The notes beneath the pieces were generated by a model. The model ran no database searches. It saw only the letters and a list, made by a program, of their open reading frames with translations, and was not told the origin of the DNA. A DNA stretch of 64,000 nucleotides from an uncultured Amylibacter sp. (GTDB taxonomy: Bacteria; Pseudomonadota; Alphaproteobacteria; Rhodobacterales; Rhodobacteraceae). The translations under genes and the position numbers were made by a program. Where the stretch lies: contig CAJJAY010000007.1 of assembly GCA_905182285.1 (NCBI GenBank), positions 124,825 through 188,824 on the forward strand. The letters run 5' to 3'. Shown here one piece after another: positions 11,318 to 22,335 of this stretch (the first letter of the stretch is position 1; every line of letters starts with the position of its first letter).

Positions 11318-12712
11318 TTAATAATTTTTAGGACTTGAATCAAGATCAATCATTTTCCCTGGATTCATTATATTTTGTGGATCAAAAAGTCTTTTTAAGT
11401 CTGTCATTATTGATAATGACTCACCATGCTCTTGCTCCATAAAATTTAATTTTCCTATACCTATTCCGTGTTCTCCAGTTATAGTGCCTCCAACATCTAG
11501 TGCTCTATGAGCCATTCGACTTGCAAGTAATTTATTTAATTTCAAATCTTCTGGATTGTTGGGATCACTAAATAATAATGTATGATAATTACCATCACCA
11601 ACATGGCCAATAATAGAACCAATTACATTAAATTCTTTTAAATCATTTTGTGTGTCTTTAATTGCTTGCGCGAGTTTAGATATTGGCACGCATATATCTG
11701 TAGACATGCCAATTTGATTTGGAAATAATGCTTTTGTTGCGTAATAAGCTTGGTAGCGTGCTGACCATAGTTTATTTAAATCCTCAGGTTTTGTGGACCA
11801 TTGAAAATCGCCGGCGTTAAAATCTTTTGCAATATTAGCTATAGATTCTGCCTGGCTCGCTACACTTGATTTAGAGCCATGAAATTCCATAAATAAATGG
11901 GGCTTTTCGGGGTATTCTAACTTTGAATATTGGTTTATCGCACGTATTGATATTTCATCAATTAATTCAATTCGAGCCATCGGTATACCCATTTGTATTG
12001 CCGTTATGACAACATCTACAGCGTTATCGATAGTTGGAAAATCACAAACTGCCGCAGAAATTGCCTCAGGTTGGCCTTTTAATGCTACGGTTAATTCAGT
12101 GATAATTCCTAAAGTTCCTTCGCTACCAACAAATAATTTATTTAAATCGTATCCAGCTGATGATTTTTTAGCTTTTGTTCCTGTTCTAATAACTCTTCCA
12201 TCAGCTAATACAATTTCCATTGCTAAAACATTCTCTCGCATTGTTCCGTATAAAACTGCAGTTGTACCAGATGCTCTTGTTGCTGCCATTCCACCTAAAG
12301 TTGCATTTGCTCCCGGATCAACTGAGAAAAACAATCCTGTTGAACGTAATTCCTTGTTTAATATTTCTCTAGTTACACCAGGTTGAACTATAGCAAACAT
12401 ATCCTCAGAATTTATATCAAAAATATTACTCATTTCAGACATATTTAAGGTAATACCACCATGTAGGGCTAAAGCATGACCCTCTAATGATGTTCCAACC
12501 CCCCAGGGAATAATAGGACATTGATATTTTGCACAAATCTTAACTATTTCTGAAACTTCTAATGTGCTTTCTGGGAAAGCAACTGCGTCAGGTATCATTT
12601 TTGGAAAATAAGTTTCATTTTGCCCATGTAAATCGCAAACAGATTTAGACGTATTTAACCGATTTTTAAGAAGTGCTTTAACTTCTGTTATAGCTGCTGC
12701 AATATCAGTCAT
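11318..12712 (-). CDS. FAD-linked oxidase, D-lactate dehydrogenase/GlcD family
   Basis: PWGVGTSLEGHALALHGGI (FAD/PCMH), GGTITGEHGIGIGK, LFDPQNIMNPGKM. Confidence 0.88.
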   Translation of the reverse strand: MTDIAAAITEVKALLKNRLNTSKSVCDLHGQNETYFPKMIPDAVAFPESTLEVSEIVKICAKYQCPIIPWGVGTSLEGHALALHGGITLNMSEMSNIFDINSEDMFAIVQPGVTREILNKELRSTGLFFSVDPGANATLGGMAATRASGTTAVLYGTMRENVLAMEIVLADGRVIRTGTKAKKSSAGYDLNKLFVGSEGTLGIITELTVALKGQPEAISAAVCDFPTIDNAVDVVITAIQMGIPMARIELIDEISIRAINQYSKLEYPEKPHLFMEFHGSKSSVASQAESIANIAKDFNAGDFQWSTKPEDLNKLWSARYQAYYATKALFPNQIGMSTDICVPISKLAQAIKDTQNDLKEFNVIGSIIGHVGDGNYHTLLFSDPNNPEDLKLNKLLASRMAHRALDVGGTITGEHGIGIGKLNFMEQEHGESLSIMTDLKRLFDPQNIMNPGKMIDLDSSPKNY

Positions 12713-12770
12713 AGAAATCTCCCAATTGTTTGTATGATAACTTAGAGATTGTAATTATTAAAGGGTCAGT

Positions 12771-14444
12771 TTGTTGAATGACTTAAAGAAAGAAAAAATT
12801 AATGAGTTGATGCAATTAGTATCAAAACACTTAAATATTATCCGCAAATATGGCTTAAGTCAGATGCAGTTTTGGATTATTGCTTTATGTATTGGCGTGG
12901 CGTCAGGGTTAGCAACACTTGGCTTTAGACTTGCTATAAAATACTTACAATTATTCTTTTATGGTGAAAGTGGAGTGTCATTAACTAGTGCAGTATCTGA
13001 ATTGCCTTGGTTTACAATCGTTACAATTCCAATAATTGGTGGAATAATTGTTGGATTAATTTTACATTTTTTTACGAAAGATGGACGTGCTAGATCAGTT
13101 GGGCATGTCATTGAAGGTTCGGCATTATATGATGGGAGAGTTGAGGGAAAAGCAGGATTAGCTTCAAGTGTTGCATCTTTGGTTACGCTTTCAACGGGGG
13201 GATCCACTGGGCGTGAAGGCCCAGTTGTTTTATTGGGGTCATTAATATCTTCGAAAATATCAAGATGGATTAATGCAGATGGAATTACTGGGCGTAATTT
13301 GATGGGTTGTGCAGTTGCTGCTGCTGTTTCTGCATCATTTAATGCCCCTTTAGCTGGTGCCTTATTCGCTCTTGAAGTTGTATTGCGACACTATGCAGTC
13401 CAAGCTTTAGCCCCTATATTAATCGCTTCAGTTGCTGGTACAGTAGTTAGTCGTCTTTATTTTGGTAATGTAACAGAATTTACCCTTCCAGTTCATACAC
13501 AAGATTTTTATATTGAATTACCGGCACATCTACTTTTAGGAATTGTATCTGCATTTGTTGCTGTAAGCTTTATAAAATCTGTATTTTGGGCGGAGACTTT
13601 AGGTGATAGATTGCAAAAAATACTCCATATCCCAAATTGGCTTCGTCCAGCAATTGCAGGAGCTTTTTTAGGAATAATTGCTATCAAATTCCCTCATATA
13701 ATCGGAGTTGGATATGAAACAATGTCACTTGCCTTAAATGGCAATTTATTTTTTTGGACAGCTATAATTTTTGCGTTTTCAAAAGGATTAGCAGTTATCA
13801 TAACTTTGGCTGGTAGAATGGGTGGTGGAATATTTTCTCCTTCATTAATGCTTGGTGCTCTTACTGGGTTAGCTTTTGGTTGGATTGCAGTTTCAATTTT
13901 CCCATCAGTTCAAGGTGATGAAACACTTTATGCAATATCAGGAATGGGTGCAGTTGCTGCTGCTATATTGGGCGCTCCTATATCAACTATTTTAATAGTC
14001 ATTGAACTTACAGGAGATTGGCAAGCTGGGCTTGCTGTTATGGTGGCTGTTTCTATTGCCACGGCTTTTACAAGCAAAATGGTACATCGGTCGTTTTTCT
14101 TGACACAATTAGAAAGAAGAGGCGTTCATTTATCCGAAGGTCCGCATAATTACTTATTAGCAAAATATAAAGTTATAAGTATTATGCGTGAGATAGAAAC
14201 AATAACTAAGATAAATAAGAAATATTTATGGCGATTGGTTGACCAAGGACAATATTTAGATGCTGGGGCAAACTTAGAAACGGCAATGCCTATGTTTCAG
14301 AATGGGACAATAGAATATCTGCCTATCTTGAGTATTGGATCTGAAAAGCACTCCACAGAATTAGTTGGAGCATTATATTACATAGATGCGTTAAAGACCT
14401 TCAATAAAGCCTTATTTGATACATCGAAAGAAGAACACTCATAG
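12771..14444 (+). CDS. ClC-family chloride channel/transporter
   Basis: GSTGREGPVVLLGS and GGGIFSPSLMLGA selectivity motifs, multiple TM segments. Confidence 0.93.
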   Translation: MLNDLKKEKINELMQLVSKHLNIIRKYGLSQMQFWIIALCIGVASGLATLGFRLAIKYLQLFFYGESGVSLTSAVSELPWFTIVTIPIIGGIIVGLILHFFTKDGRARSVGHVIEGSALYDGRVEGKAGLASSVASLVTLSTGGSTGREGPVVLLGSLISSKISRWINADGITGRNLMGCAVAAAVSASFNAPLAGALFALEVVLRHYAVQALAPILIASVAGTVVSRLYFGNVTEFTLPVHTQDFYIELPAHLLLGIVSAFVAVSFIKSVFWAETLGDRLQKILHIPNWLRPAIAGAFLGIIAIKFPHIIGVGYETMSLALNGNLFFWTAIIFAFSKGLAVIITLAGRMGGGIFSPSLMLGALTGLAFGWIAVSIFPSVQGDETLYAISGMGAVAAAILGAPISTILIVIELTGDWQAGLAVMVAVSIATAFTSKMVHRSFFLTQLERRGVHLSEGPHNYLLAKYKVISIMREIETITKINKKYLWRLVDQGQYLDAGANLETAMPMFQNGTIEYLPILSIGSEKHSTELVGALYYIDALKTFNKALFDTSKEEHS

Positions 14445-14446
14445 AT

Positions 14447-16249
14447 TTAAATTGATTTACAAGCAATTTTTAACCAGCTTTTCGCTGTTTTAGTTAGTAT
14501 GGGACTAAGCTTTTTATAAACATTTGAATGATAATTATTTAGCCATTTTTTTTCATATTCAGTTAACAAACTTAATTTTATCATATTATGGTCTATGGGA
14601 GCTAATGTGAGAGTTTCAAATTCTAGCATTCTTCTTTTATCAGGTATTTTTCCCTTAGTAGACTCTTTGACATAGATCAAATTTTCTATTCGAATGCCAA
14701 ATGAATTTTTTTTATAATAACCGGGCTCATTAGAAATGATCATTCCAGGCCTTAATGCAATATTGTTTTGACGTGAAATAGCTTGAGGTCCTTCGTGTAC
14801 TGATAAAAATGAGCCCACACCATGCCCTGTACCATGATCAAAATCTAATCCTTCTGACCATAAAGCTTGGCGCGCAATTGCATCAATATCTCGCCCTGAT
14901 AATCCAAGTGGAAATTTAAGAGATGATATCGCAATCATACCCTTTAGTACTAATGTACTTGCTTTGATTGCCTCCTCTGGAACTGTCCCAATTGCGATAG
15001 TTCGAGTTATATCTGTTGTCCCATCTAAGTACTGCCCACCACTATCAATTAACACTATGTCGCCATATGATATTTGACGATTTGTTTTTGTATTTACACG
15101 GTAATGGACAATTGCTCCGTTTGGCCCTGATCCACAGATTGTATCAAACGAAATATTTTTCAATTTACCAGTTGCACGACGTTTTAATTCCAAATGTTTA
15201 ACAAATCCAATTTCATCCATCGTAATATTTGAATTTTTATTCTGAACTTCAGACAAAAATTCCACAAAAGCTGCACCATCTCGGATATGGGCTTTTAGAC
15301 TTCCTTCTAGTTCAGTTATGTTTTTACAAGCCCTTAACATTAAAACTGGGTCACTATCATAAACAAAAGAAACTTTTTCTTTTTCTAAAATGCTTTTGAT
15401 TGCTATCGGGGCTCTTTGTGAGTCTATACGAACTATACCAGTCATAGCATTTAAAAATTCACCAAAATATTTTATGTCACATATATTAATATTTGATCCT
15501 AAATGTTTTATTAATTTATTATCAACCTTATTTTGGTCAATAAAAAGATTTGCTTTCCCTGATGCACTTATTGTTGCAAAACATAATGCAACAGGTGTTT
15601 GAATAAGGTCGGTTCCCCTTGTATTTAATGCCCATGCAATACTATCCGGTTGTGTAAGTACTACGGCAGAATGCCCTTTTTTAGAGAGGTTTTTTGCAAT
15701 AATTTTTAGCTTTTCATTATGCTCTTGGCCAGAATATTTTAAAATATGTGGTACCATTAAATCAAGTGGAGCACTGGGTTGGTTGTTCCATATCAAGTCA
15801 ATAAAGTTATCAACTTCAACAAGCTTAATAACATCCCTTTTCTTAGATTTAATTATCTCAATCTGGTCAATAGTATGAAGCCATGGATCATAAGATAAAA
15901 CTTCATGTTCATTTAGATGATCGTTGATGCAATTAATTAATGTATCGTCTGGAATCTTGCAAATTCTAAAAATATTCTCATCACATTGATTTGCGGCTTG
16001 TATCGTGTACCTGCCATCTACAAATAAAAATGCTTTATCTTTAAATACTAAACAATAACCCGCACTCCCTGTAAAACTTGTCAACCATTCTAAACGCTTA
16101 TCTCGTTCAGAAACATATTCGCCCATATGTGTGTCATTTCTTGGAATTAAAAAAGCGTCTACATTATTTTTCAGCATTTCTTTCCGAAGTAAAAAAATGC
16201 GATCTTTTGCTGTTCCTGGAATTGTTTTTTCATCAAATGATTGAAACAT
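14447..16249 (-). CDS. pepP: Xaa-Pro aminopeptidase (aminopeptidase P, M24B)
   Basis: IVLIDSGGQYLDGTTDITRTI, DHGTGHGVGSFLSVHEGP, NEPGYY metal-site motifs. Confidence 0.93.
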   Translation of the reverse strand: MFQSFDEKTIPGTAKDRIFLLRKEMLKNNVDAFLIPRNDTHMGEYVSERDKRLEWLTSFTGSAGYCLVFKDKAFLFVDGRYTIQAANQCDENIFRICKIPDDTLINCINDHLNEHEVLSYDPWLHTIDQIEIIKSKKRDVIKLVEVDNFIDLIWNNQPSAPLDLMVPHILKYSGQEHNEKLKIIAKNLSKKGHSAVVLTQPDSIAWALNTRGTDLIQTPVALCFATISASGKANLFIDQNKVDNKLIKHLGSNINICDIKYFGEFLNAMTGIVRIDSQRAPIAIKSILEKEKVSFVYDSDPVLMLRACKNITELEGSLKAHIRDGAAFVEFLSEVQNKNSNITMDEIGFVKHLELKRRATGKLKNISFDTICGSGPNGAIVHYRVNTKTNRQISYGDIVLIDSGGQYLDGTTDITRTIAIGTVPEEAIKASTLVLKGMIAISSLKFPLGLSGRDIDAIARQALWSEGLDFDHGTGHGVGSFLSVHEGPQAISRQNNIALRPGMIISNEPGYYKKNSFGIRIENLIYVKESTKGKIPDKRRMLEFETLTLAPIDHNMIKLSLLTEYEKKWLNNYHSNVYKKLSPILTKTAKSWLKIACKSI

Positions 16250-18111
16250 TATTTGCCTTGCCGTTTATGTAAACGAGGGTCATTATCAAATAGTCCGGCT
16301 AGTTGTTCAGTAATAGCACCTGCAAGTTGTTCAGCATCCGTAATAGTTACGGCTCGTTCATAATATCGTGTAACATCATGGCCTATTCCAATTGCTGTTA
16401 ATTCTACAGCACGGCGTTTTTCAATCATCAAAATCACATCTCTTAAATGTTTTTCAAGATATGCTGCAGAATTCACAGATAGTGTACTATCATCTACAGG
16501 TGCTCCGTCTGATATTACCATTAAGATCCTTCTGGCTTCTGGGCGTGCTATCATTCTTTTGTGTGCCCATTCTAATGCCTCGCCATCAATATTTTCTTTT
16601 AATAAGCCTTCCTTCATCATTAAGCCAAGGTTAGGTCTAGATCTCCTCCAAGGGGCATCTGCATCTTTATAGATAATATGTCTTAAATCGTTCAATCGAC
16701 CTGGGTTTTCAGGACGCCCGTTTTGCAGCCACTCTTCACGGCTTTGGCCTCCTTTCCATGTTCTGGTAGTGAAGCCTAAAATTTCACATTTTACCTGGCA
16801 GCGTTCTAATGTTCTTGCAAGAACATCTGCACAAATTGCAGCAATAGATATTGGTCTGCCACGCATAGATCCAGAATTGTCTAGTAATATTGTTACTACA
16901 GTATCACGAAAATCAGTGTCTTTTTCTACTTTAAAAGATAAAGGTGTAGTAGGATTTGAAATAATACGAGCTAATCTACCCGCATCTAATAAACCTTCTT
17001 CCATATCGAAGGACCAAGATCTATTTTGTTGTGCTTGTAATCGTCTTTGAAGTTTATTGGCCAGGCGAGAAACTGCCCCTTTTAATGGCTCTAACTGTTG
17101 ATCTAAATAAGCTCTTAATCGCTCCAACTCGTTTGCAGAAGCTAGGTCTTCGGCTAAAACTTCTTCATCAAATTTAGTTGTGAATACTTTATAATTTGGA
17201 TCAGCAGCAGAAACGGGAGGTGTATGGGGTAAAGCTGGTGGTTCATTTTCGGGTGATTCAGCTTCTTGAGATTCAGAATTTTCTTCATTTTCATCCATGG
17301 ATAATTCTGATTGCTGGTGATCACTTGATTCCTGTGAATTATCATTATCTTCTTGTGTGTCTTCTGGTTCTTCAGTCGTATCTCCAGATTCATTATCAGG
17401 TTCAGTCGATTCCTCGGGTTCATTTTCAGCTTGGTTTGGGTCGTCCTCAGAGTTTGTTTGGTCTGGATCATCACCAAGTTGATCACCGTATCCGAGGTCA
17501 TCTATTAGCTGACGAGCAAAGCGAGCGAATTCTTGTTGGTCTACAATTTTATCGCCAATATTTTCAAATGTTGCACCTGATCTTTCCTCAATAGTAGTTT
17601 TCCATTGATCCATTGCATTTTTAACAGCACTGGGCATTTCTCTACCAGTTGCTATGTGCCGTAAATAATATGATAAGGCTGTTGGCATTGGTATATCTTT
17701 GAAAGATGATGCTTTATCATACCCTAGTGCAAGTGCTTCAGATTCTAGCTTAGCTTCTATATTGCCTGCTGTACCTGGCATAGCACGTGCTCCTACAGCT
17801 TCACATCTAGCGGTGGCCATTACTTCATATATTTCTTTTGCTTCATTCCCAACCGGCATATAATGATTGTGAATTGTTTCATTATGGAAACGAGTTCGTA
17901 ATGCATATGCATCAGCAGTTCCACGAGCCAGCAAAACTTCCTGGCGTGTCATACGACGACTAACTTGAGGTAATCGAGCTGTATCGTTTGATAAACCTGG
18001 TGGATCAATTGAATATGAAACTGCCAGTTCACTATCCGCAGCCATTGCACGAGTAGCTTCTGCAAGAGCTTTTTTGAAAGGATCTGCAGGGTTATTATTT
18101 GAATTATTCAT
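16249..18111 (-). CDS. cobT: Cobaltochelatase CobT subunit
   Basis: Acidic linker and VWA domain ([15 protein letters not shown]), paired with cobS. Confidence 0.94.
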   Translation of the reverse strand: MNNSNNNPADPFKKALAEATRAMAADSELAVSYSIDPPGLSNDTARLPQVSRRMTRQEVLLARGTADAYALRTRFHNETIHNHYMPVGNEAKEIYEVMATARCEAVGARAMPGTAGNIEAKLESEALALGYDKASSFKDIPMPTALSYYLRHIATGREMPSAVKNAMDQWKTTIEERSGATFENIGDKIVDQQEFARFARQLIDDLGYGDQLGDDPDQTNSEDDPNQAENEPEESTEPDNESGDTTEEPEDTQEDNDNSQESSDHQQSELSMDENEENSESQEAESPENEPPALPHTPPVSAADPNYKVFTTKFDEEVLAEDLASANELERLRAYLDQQLEPLKGAVSRLANKLQRRLQAQQNRSWSFDMEEGLLDAGRLARIISNPTTPLSFKVEKDTDFRDTVVTILLDNSGSMRGRPISIAAICADVLARTLERCQVKCEILGFTTRTWKGGQSREEWLQNGRPENPGRLNDLRHIIYKDADAPWRRSRPNLGLMMKEGLLKENIDGEALEWAHKRMIARPEARRILMVISDGAPVDDSTLSVNSAAYLEKHLRDVILMIEKRRAVELTAIGIGHDVTRYYERAVTITDAEQLAGAITEQLAGLFDNDPRLHKRQGK

Positions 18112-19082
18112 TAACCTAAGCTTACAGATGCAGCACTTTCAGGTAATTCTTCATCAAAAAGCCTTTGATAAAATTCTGCTACTGTTTCTCTTTCTAATTC
18201 ATCACATTTGTTTAAAAAAGTAAGTCTAAATGCAAAGCCAACATCTTTGAATATATTTGTATTCTGTGCCCATGCAATAACAGTTCGAGGTGACATAACA
18301 GTTGAAATATCACCATTCATGAAAGCATTGCGAGTTAATTCTGCTACGGTTACCATTTTACTTATAACATCTGGATCAGTGCCAGGGTTTTTAGCAGTAA
18401 CAATTGCTGTTTCAGCTTCATGAGGGAGATAATTTAATGTACTTACTATTGACCATCGATCCATTTGGCCTTGATTGATTTGTTGCGTCCCATGATAGAG
18501 ACCAGTAGTGTCGCCTAGGCCAACGGTGTTTGCAGTTGCAAACAATCGAAAAGAAGGATGAGGTGCTATTATCTTATTTTGATCTAACAAAGTAAGTTTG
18601 CCATCAACTTCAAGAACACGTTGTATAACGAACATAACATCGGCACGACCTGCGTCGTATTCATCAAAAACAATTGCAACAGGATTTCGAAGAGCCCAAG
18701 GTAAAATACCCTCTTGAAATTCTGTAACTTGTTTGCCGTCAACTAGCTTAATCGCATCTTTGCCAATTAAGTCTATTCTAGAAATGTGGCTATCTAAGTT
18801 AACTCTCACCGTTGGCCAATTTAGTTTAGCTCCAACTTGTTCTATGTGCGTTGATTTTCCAGTTCCATGATAGCCTTGTATCATTACTCTTCTATTATAA
18901 GTATATCCAGCTAGTATGGCTAATGTGGTATCATGGTCAAATTTATAAGTGCTATCAATTTCAGGTACTCTATCTGAAATATTGGGAAATCCCATGATTT
19001 CCATATCACTGTCAATTCCAAATAGGTCTCTTACTTTATATTTAACTGAAGGCTGCCCAATGTCCAAATTGCCGTCTGCCAT
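18111..19082 (-). CDS. cobS: Cobaltochelatase CobS subunit (AAA+)
   Basis: Walker [35 protein letters not shown]; overlaps cobT. Confidence 0.95.
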   Translation of the reverse strand: MADGNLDIGQPSVKYKVRDLFGIDSDMEIMGFPNISDRVPEIDSTYKFDHDTTLAILAGYTYNRRVMIQGYHGTGKSTHIEQVGAKLNWPTVRVNLDSHISRIDLIGKDAIKLVDGKQVTEFQEGILPWALRNPVAIVFDEYDAGRADVMFVIQRVLEVDGKLTLLDQNKIIAPHPSFRLFATANTVGLGDTTGLYHGTQQINQGQMDRWSIVSTLNYLPHEAETAIVTAKNPGTDPDVISKMVTVAELTRNAFMNGDISTVMSPRTVIAWAQNTNIFKDVGFAFRLTFLNKCDELERETVAEFYQRLFDEELPESAASVSLG

Positions 19083-19161
19083 GTGAATAATCCTTTAATA
19101 TTGTCTGATATCAGATCAGACTTTCTTTTTTTTTATAAATAGAACTTAAAATAAAATTGGA

Positions 19162-19197
19162 AAGTGTTTAACCGACACTTTTGTCGGTTAAACACTT
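19162..19197 (-). terminator. Perfect 16-bp-stem hairpin at the 3' end of the DnaJ-like gene
   Basis: AAGTGTTTAACCGACA-CTTT-TGTCGGTTAAACACTT; weak T-tract on minus strand. Confidence 0.6.
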
Positions 19198-19858
19198 AAT
19201 CTTTAAAGTTTGAGCTATTTTTGACTTGATCCCAAGCCCAAACAACTTTTTGCAAGAACTCTTCTTGTGACCTATCACCACCGTTTAAATCTGGATGTAG
19301 TTCTTTAATTAATGATTTATATTTCTTTCGTAATTCAGTTTTTGTCCAATTATCTTTTGCTTCCAAGGTATCAATAGCTTTCCTTTCGTCTGAAGGAAGG
19401 CGTTTTGATCCACCCAACGCATCACCTTTGCCTGGATTTTTCGTTGCGTTTTCCCCCAGTACTTGGTGCGGATCTTCTATTCCTAATCTAGCCCATGCTC
19501 GCTGTTCAGCGGTTTGCTTCCCTAATGGTTCGGTTTTTCTTTCCCAAACGCGATCAGCCGCAAACTGTTCTTGCAACTCTTCTTCAGAATGTGTTTCAAA
19601 AAAATTCCATTTTTGATTAAATTGTCTGATATGTGCCAAACAAAACCATCTAAATTCATCTAGATTATCTGGATTTAGGGGCGCGCGATATTTGCCTGGT
19701 TCTTGGCATTCATGATGCTGGCAAGTCATTTTTGATGTTTCTGATGCACCAGACATACCACGCCTTGTTCGCGCACGCTTTTTTTTATCTGCTGATACCG
19801 AAATATCAAAATCGAAATTAATAGGAGGCCGTTTTGCCATTTTAGGTCCTTTATTCAC
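19196..19858 (-). CDS. J-domain-containing protein
   Basis: C-terminal J domain: TKTELRKKYKSLIKELHPDLNGGDRSQEEFLQKVVWAW with HPD. Confidence 0.9.
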   Translation of the reverse strand: MNKGPKMAKRPPINFDFDISVSADKKKRARTRRGMSGASETSKMTCQHHECQEPGKYRAPLNPDNLDEFRWFCLAHIRQFNQKWNFFETHSEEELQEQFAADRVWERKTEPLGKQTAEQRAWARLGIEDPHQVLGENATKNPGKGDALGGSKRLPSDERKAIDTLEAKDNWTKTELRKKYKSLIKELHPDLNGGDRSQEEFLQKVVWAWDQVKNSSNFKD

Positions 19859-19913
19859 TTGCCCGAGTCAGGTAAGAAATACTACTATAATCTAAGCTAA
19901 TGCCAAGGGTTAA

Positions 19914-20183
19914 TTGGAAAGAAATGAAATGGAATCACGAATAATTAGAGCATTAACGCTTGCGTTTGCTCCTTCTGAGTTAATTGTCATCGATGATAGT
20001 GAATCTCATAGAGGTCATGGGGGATACAAAGAAGGAGGAGAAACTCATTTTAATGTTAAAATCCGTTCTAAGGTTTTTTTGGGAATGTCCCAAATATCTG
20101 CTCATCGTGCGGTAATGTCTGAGTTAAAATCCGAGTTTAATGACGGTCTACATGCATTATCATTAGATATTGGTGACGCTTAA
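19914..20183 (+). CDS. bolA: BolA family protein
   Basis: VIDDSESHRGHGGYKEGGETHFNVKI...VFLGMSQISAHRAVMSEL; divergent from DnaJ-like/cobS. Confidence 0.93.
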   Translation: MERNEMESRIIRALTLAFAPSELIVIDDSESHRGHGGYKEGGETHFNVKIRSKVFLGMSQISAHRAVMSELKSEFNDGLHALSLDIGDA

Positions 20184-20578
20184 ACTTTACCATCGGTAGG
20201 CTCTTCAAATTCATTTTCAACAGCTTCATCAAAAGAGTCTAATTTATTGTTTGCGGTAAACATTGGTTCTTTTTTATTTGAAAAGCTTTTAAATGGATTA
20301 AAAGTTTCTGCTTTTTCAATGGTTTCTACGGCTATTTCAGAATTATTTTCACGTTTAAAAACAAGTACATTTTGATATACTTCACGTCGTTTCCTTGTAA
20401 AGCCTTGCCGTTCTATTGATGGCAAGTTTTCTGCATGCATGTATTCCCAACCGTTATTAGCCATTTCATTTATTTTTTCGGATAATGCATTTGCAAATCG
20501 TCCATCAGCTCCTTTTATTCCTTTTGCTTTTTTGCCAAAAGTTGGAGCAGGTATAACTTTGTACTCATAAAAGGGCAT
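20180..20578 (-). CDS. DUF4177-like hypothetical protein
   Basis: MPFYEYKVIPAP...LSEKINEMANNGWEYMHAE pattern. Confidence 0.7.
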   Translation of the reverse strand: MPFYEYKVIPAPTFGKKAKGIKGADGRFANALSEKINEMANNGWEYMHAENLPSIERQGFTRKRREVYQNVLVFKRENNSEIAVETIEKAETFNPFKSFSNKKEPMFTANNKLDSFDEAVENEFEEPTDGKV

Positions 20579-20691
20579 ATTTTTTAATCCAAACAGCTTT
20601 TGATGTATAAATTTATATAATTTTTTTTAACCATACATTAATACATTTTTATCTACAACTAACCGGTAGAACGGAAATTTATCGTAATTTT

Positions 20692-22203
20692 TTAATTATG
20701 TAACTTTTTTGCAATAATTTCATTTACAGCTTTTGGGTTAGCTTTTCCACCTGTGGCTTTCATTACTTGACCAACAAACCATCCTGCCAACTTTGGGTTG
20801 GCTTGAGCTTTTATGACTTGATCAGGGTTTTCGGTCATAATTTTTTCAACTGCTGCTTCTATCTCAGTTGTATCAGTAACTTGTTTCATTCCTCTTTTAT
20901 TAACAATATCAGAAGGGTTGCCGCCTTCATTCCAAATAATTTCAAACAGGTCTTTTGCAATTTTACCAGAAATGTCACCTTTGCTAATTAAATCTAAAAT
21001 GTTGCCTAATTGTATTGTAGAAATTGGACTATCTTCTATTGTTATATCCGCTTTGTTCAATCGTCCAAATAATTCGTTTATTACCCAATTCGCAGCCTGC
21101 TTTCCATCCCGACCTTTTGCAATTTTTTCAAAATATTCAGCATCAGCAAGGTCTGCTGTCAGGACACTTGCATCATATTCTGTTACATTAAATTCTTTTA
21201 CAAAGCGGATTTTTTTTTCATCTGGGAGTTCAGGAAGATTTGCTGCAATGGCGTCAACCCATTCTTGTTCGATTTCTAGTGGTAATAAATCCGGATCTGG
21301 GAAATACCTGTAATCATGAGCTTCTTCTTTAGAGCGCATAGAGCGAGTTTCGTTTTTTTCAGCATCATAAAGCCTTGTTTCTTGATCAATTGAGCCACCA
21401 TCTTCTAAAATAGAAATTTGTCGTCTTGCTTCATAATCAATTGCTAATTGAATAAAACGCATAGAATTCATGTTTTTTAACTCACAACGTGTCCCAAGAT
21501 GATTAAAATCACCCGTTTCTCGGAATTTTTCATATTGGCCAGACTGACAAACGGAAACATTTACGTCAGCCCGCATGTTACCGTTTTGCATGTTACCATC
21601 ACATGTTCCAAGATATCGTAAAATTTGTCTTAACTTTGTGACATAAGCGGCTGCTTCTTCGGGGCTTCGAATATCAGGCATTGAAACAATTTCCATTAAA
21701 GCGACACCAGTTCTATTTAAGTCAACAAATGACATATTTGGGTCCATATCATGAACTGATTTGCCCGCATCTTGCTCTAAATGTATGCGCTCTACTCGGA
21801 CATTTCTTGCTATGCCAGTATCTAAGTTCACTAAAATTTCGCCTTCACCAACAATTGGATGATATAGCTGACTAATCTGATAACCTTGTGGTAAATCTGG
21901 ATAAAAATAATTTTTGCGGTCAAATGCAGAATATAAATTAATCTTTGCCTTTAATCCTAATCCAGTTCTCACGGCCTGTTCTATACAAAACTCGTTTATA
22001 ACTGGTAACATCCCTGGCATTGCTGCATCTACCATTGATACATTTGAATTTGGCTCATTTCCAAACTTGGTTGAAGCACCTGAAAATAATTTTGACTTCG
22101 AAGCTACTTGAGCATGAACCTCCATACCTATAACTAATTCCCAGTCACCCTTTGCCCCTGAGTATACTTTAGGTTTTGGTTCTTCATAAATGAGATCTAG
22201 CAT
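20692..22203 (-). CDS. gatB: Aspartyl/glutamyl-tRNA amidotransferase subunit B
   Basis: [43 protein letters not shown]. Confidence 0.97.
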   Translation of the reverse strand: MLDLIYEEPKPKVYSGAKGDWELVIGMEVHAQVASKSKLFSGASTKFGNEPNSNVSMVDAAMPGMLPVINEFCIEQAVRTGLGLKAKINLYSAFDRKNYFYPDLPQGYQISQLYHPIVGEGEILVNLDTGIARNVRVERIHLEQDAGKSVHDMDPNMSFVDLNRTGVALMEIVSMPDIRSPEEAAAYVTKLRQILRYLGTCDGNMQNGNMRADVNVSVCQSGQYEKFRETGDFNHLGTRCELKNMNSMRFIQLAIDYEARRQISILEDGGSIDQETRLYDAEKNETRSMRSKEEAHDYRYFPDPDLLPLEIEQEWVDAIAANLPELPDEKKIRFVKEFNVTEYDASVLTADLADAEYFEKIAKGRDGKQAANWVINELFGRLNKADITIEDSPISTIQLGNILDLISKGDISGKIAKDLFEIIWNEGGNPSDIVNKRGMKQVTDTTEIEAAVEKIMTENPDQVIKAQANPKLAGWFVGQVMKATGGKANPKAVNEIIAKKLHN

Positions 22204-22335
22204 GATTTATTTTCCTGAAATAACTGGAGTGTGTTCTAAGGTGACACGATCAGATGAGCAAGTCTGAAAAGTTTTCAAAATTATTTAATTTGTAATTTAT
22301 ATTACTTGCATATTGGAAAATATATATATGAATAA

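Noticed and set aside
17154-17501. Low-complexity Lys/Asn-rich shadow ORFs opposite cobT
   Set aside because: They arise from the acidic D/E-rich linker of CobT read in other frames.
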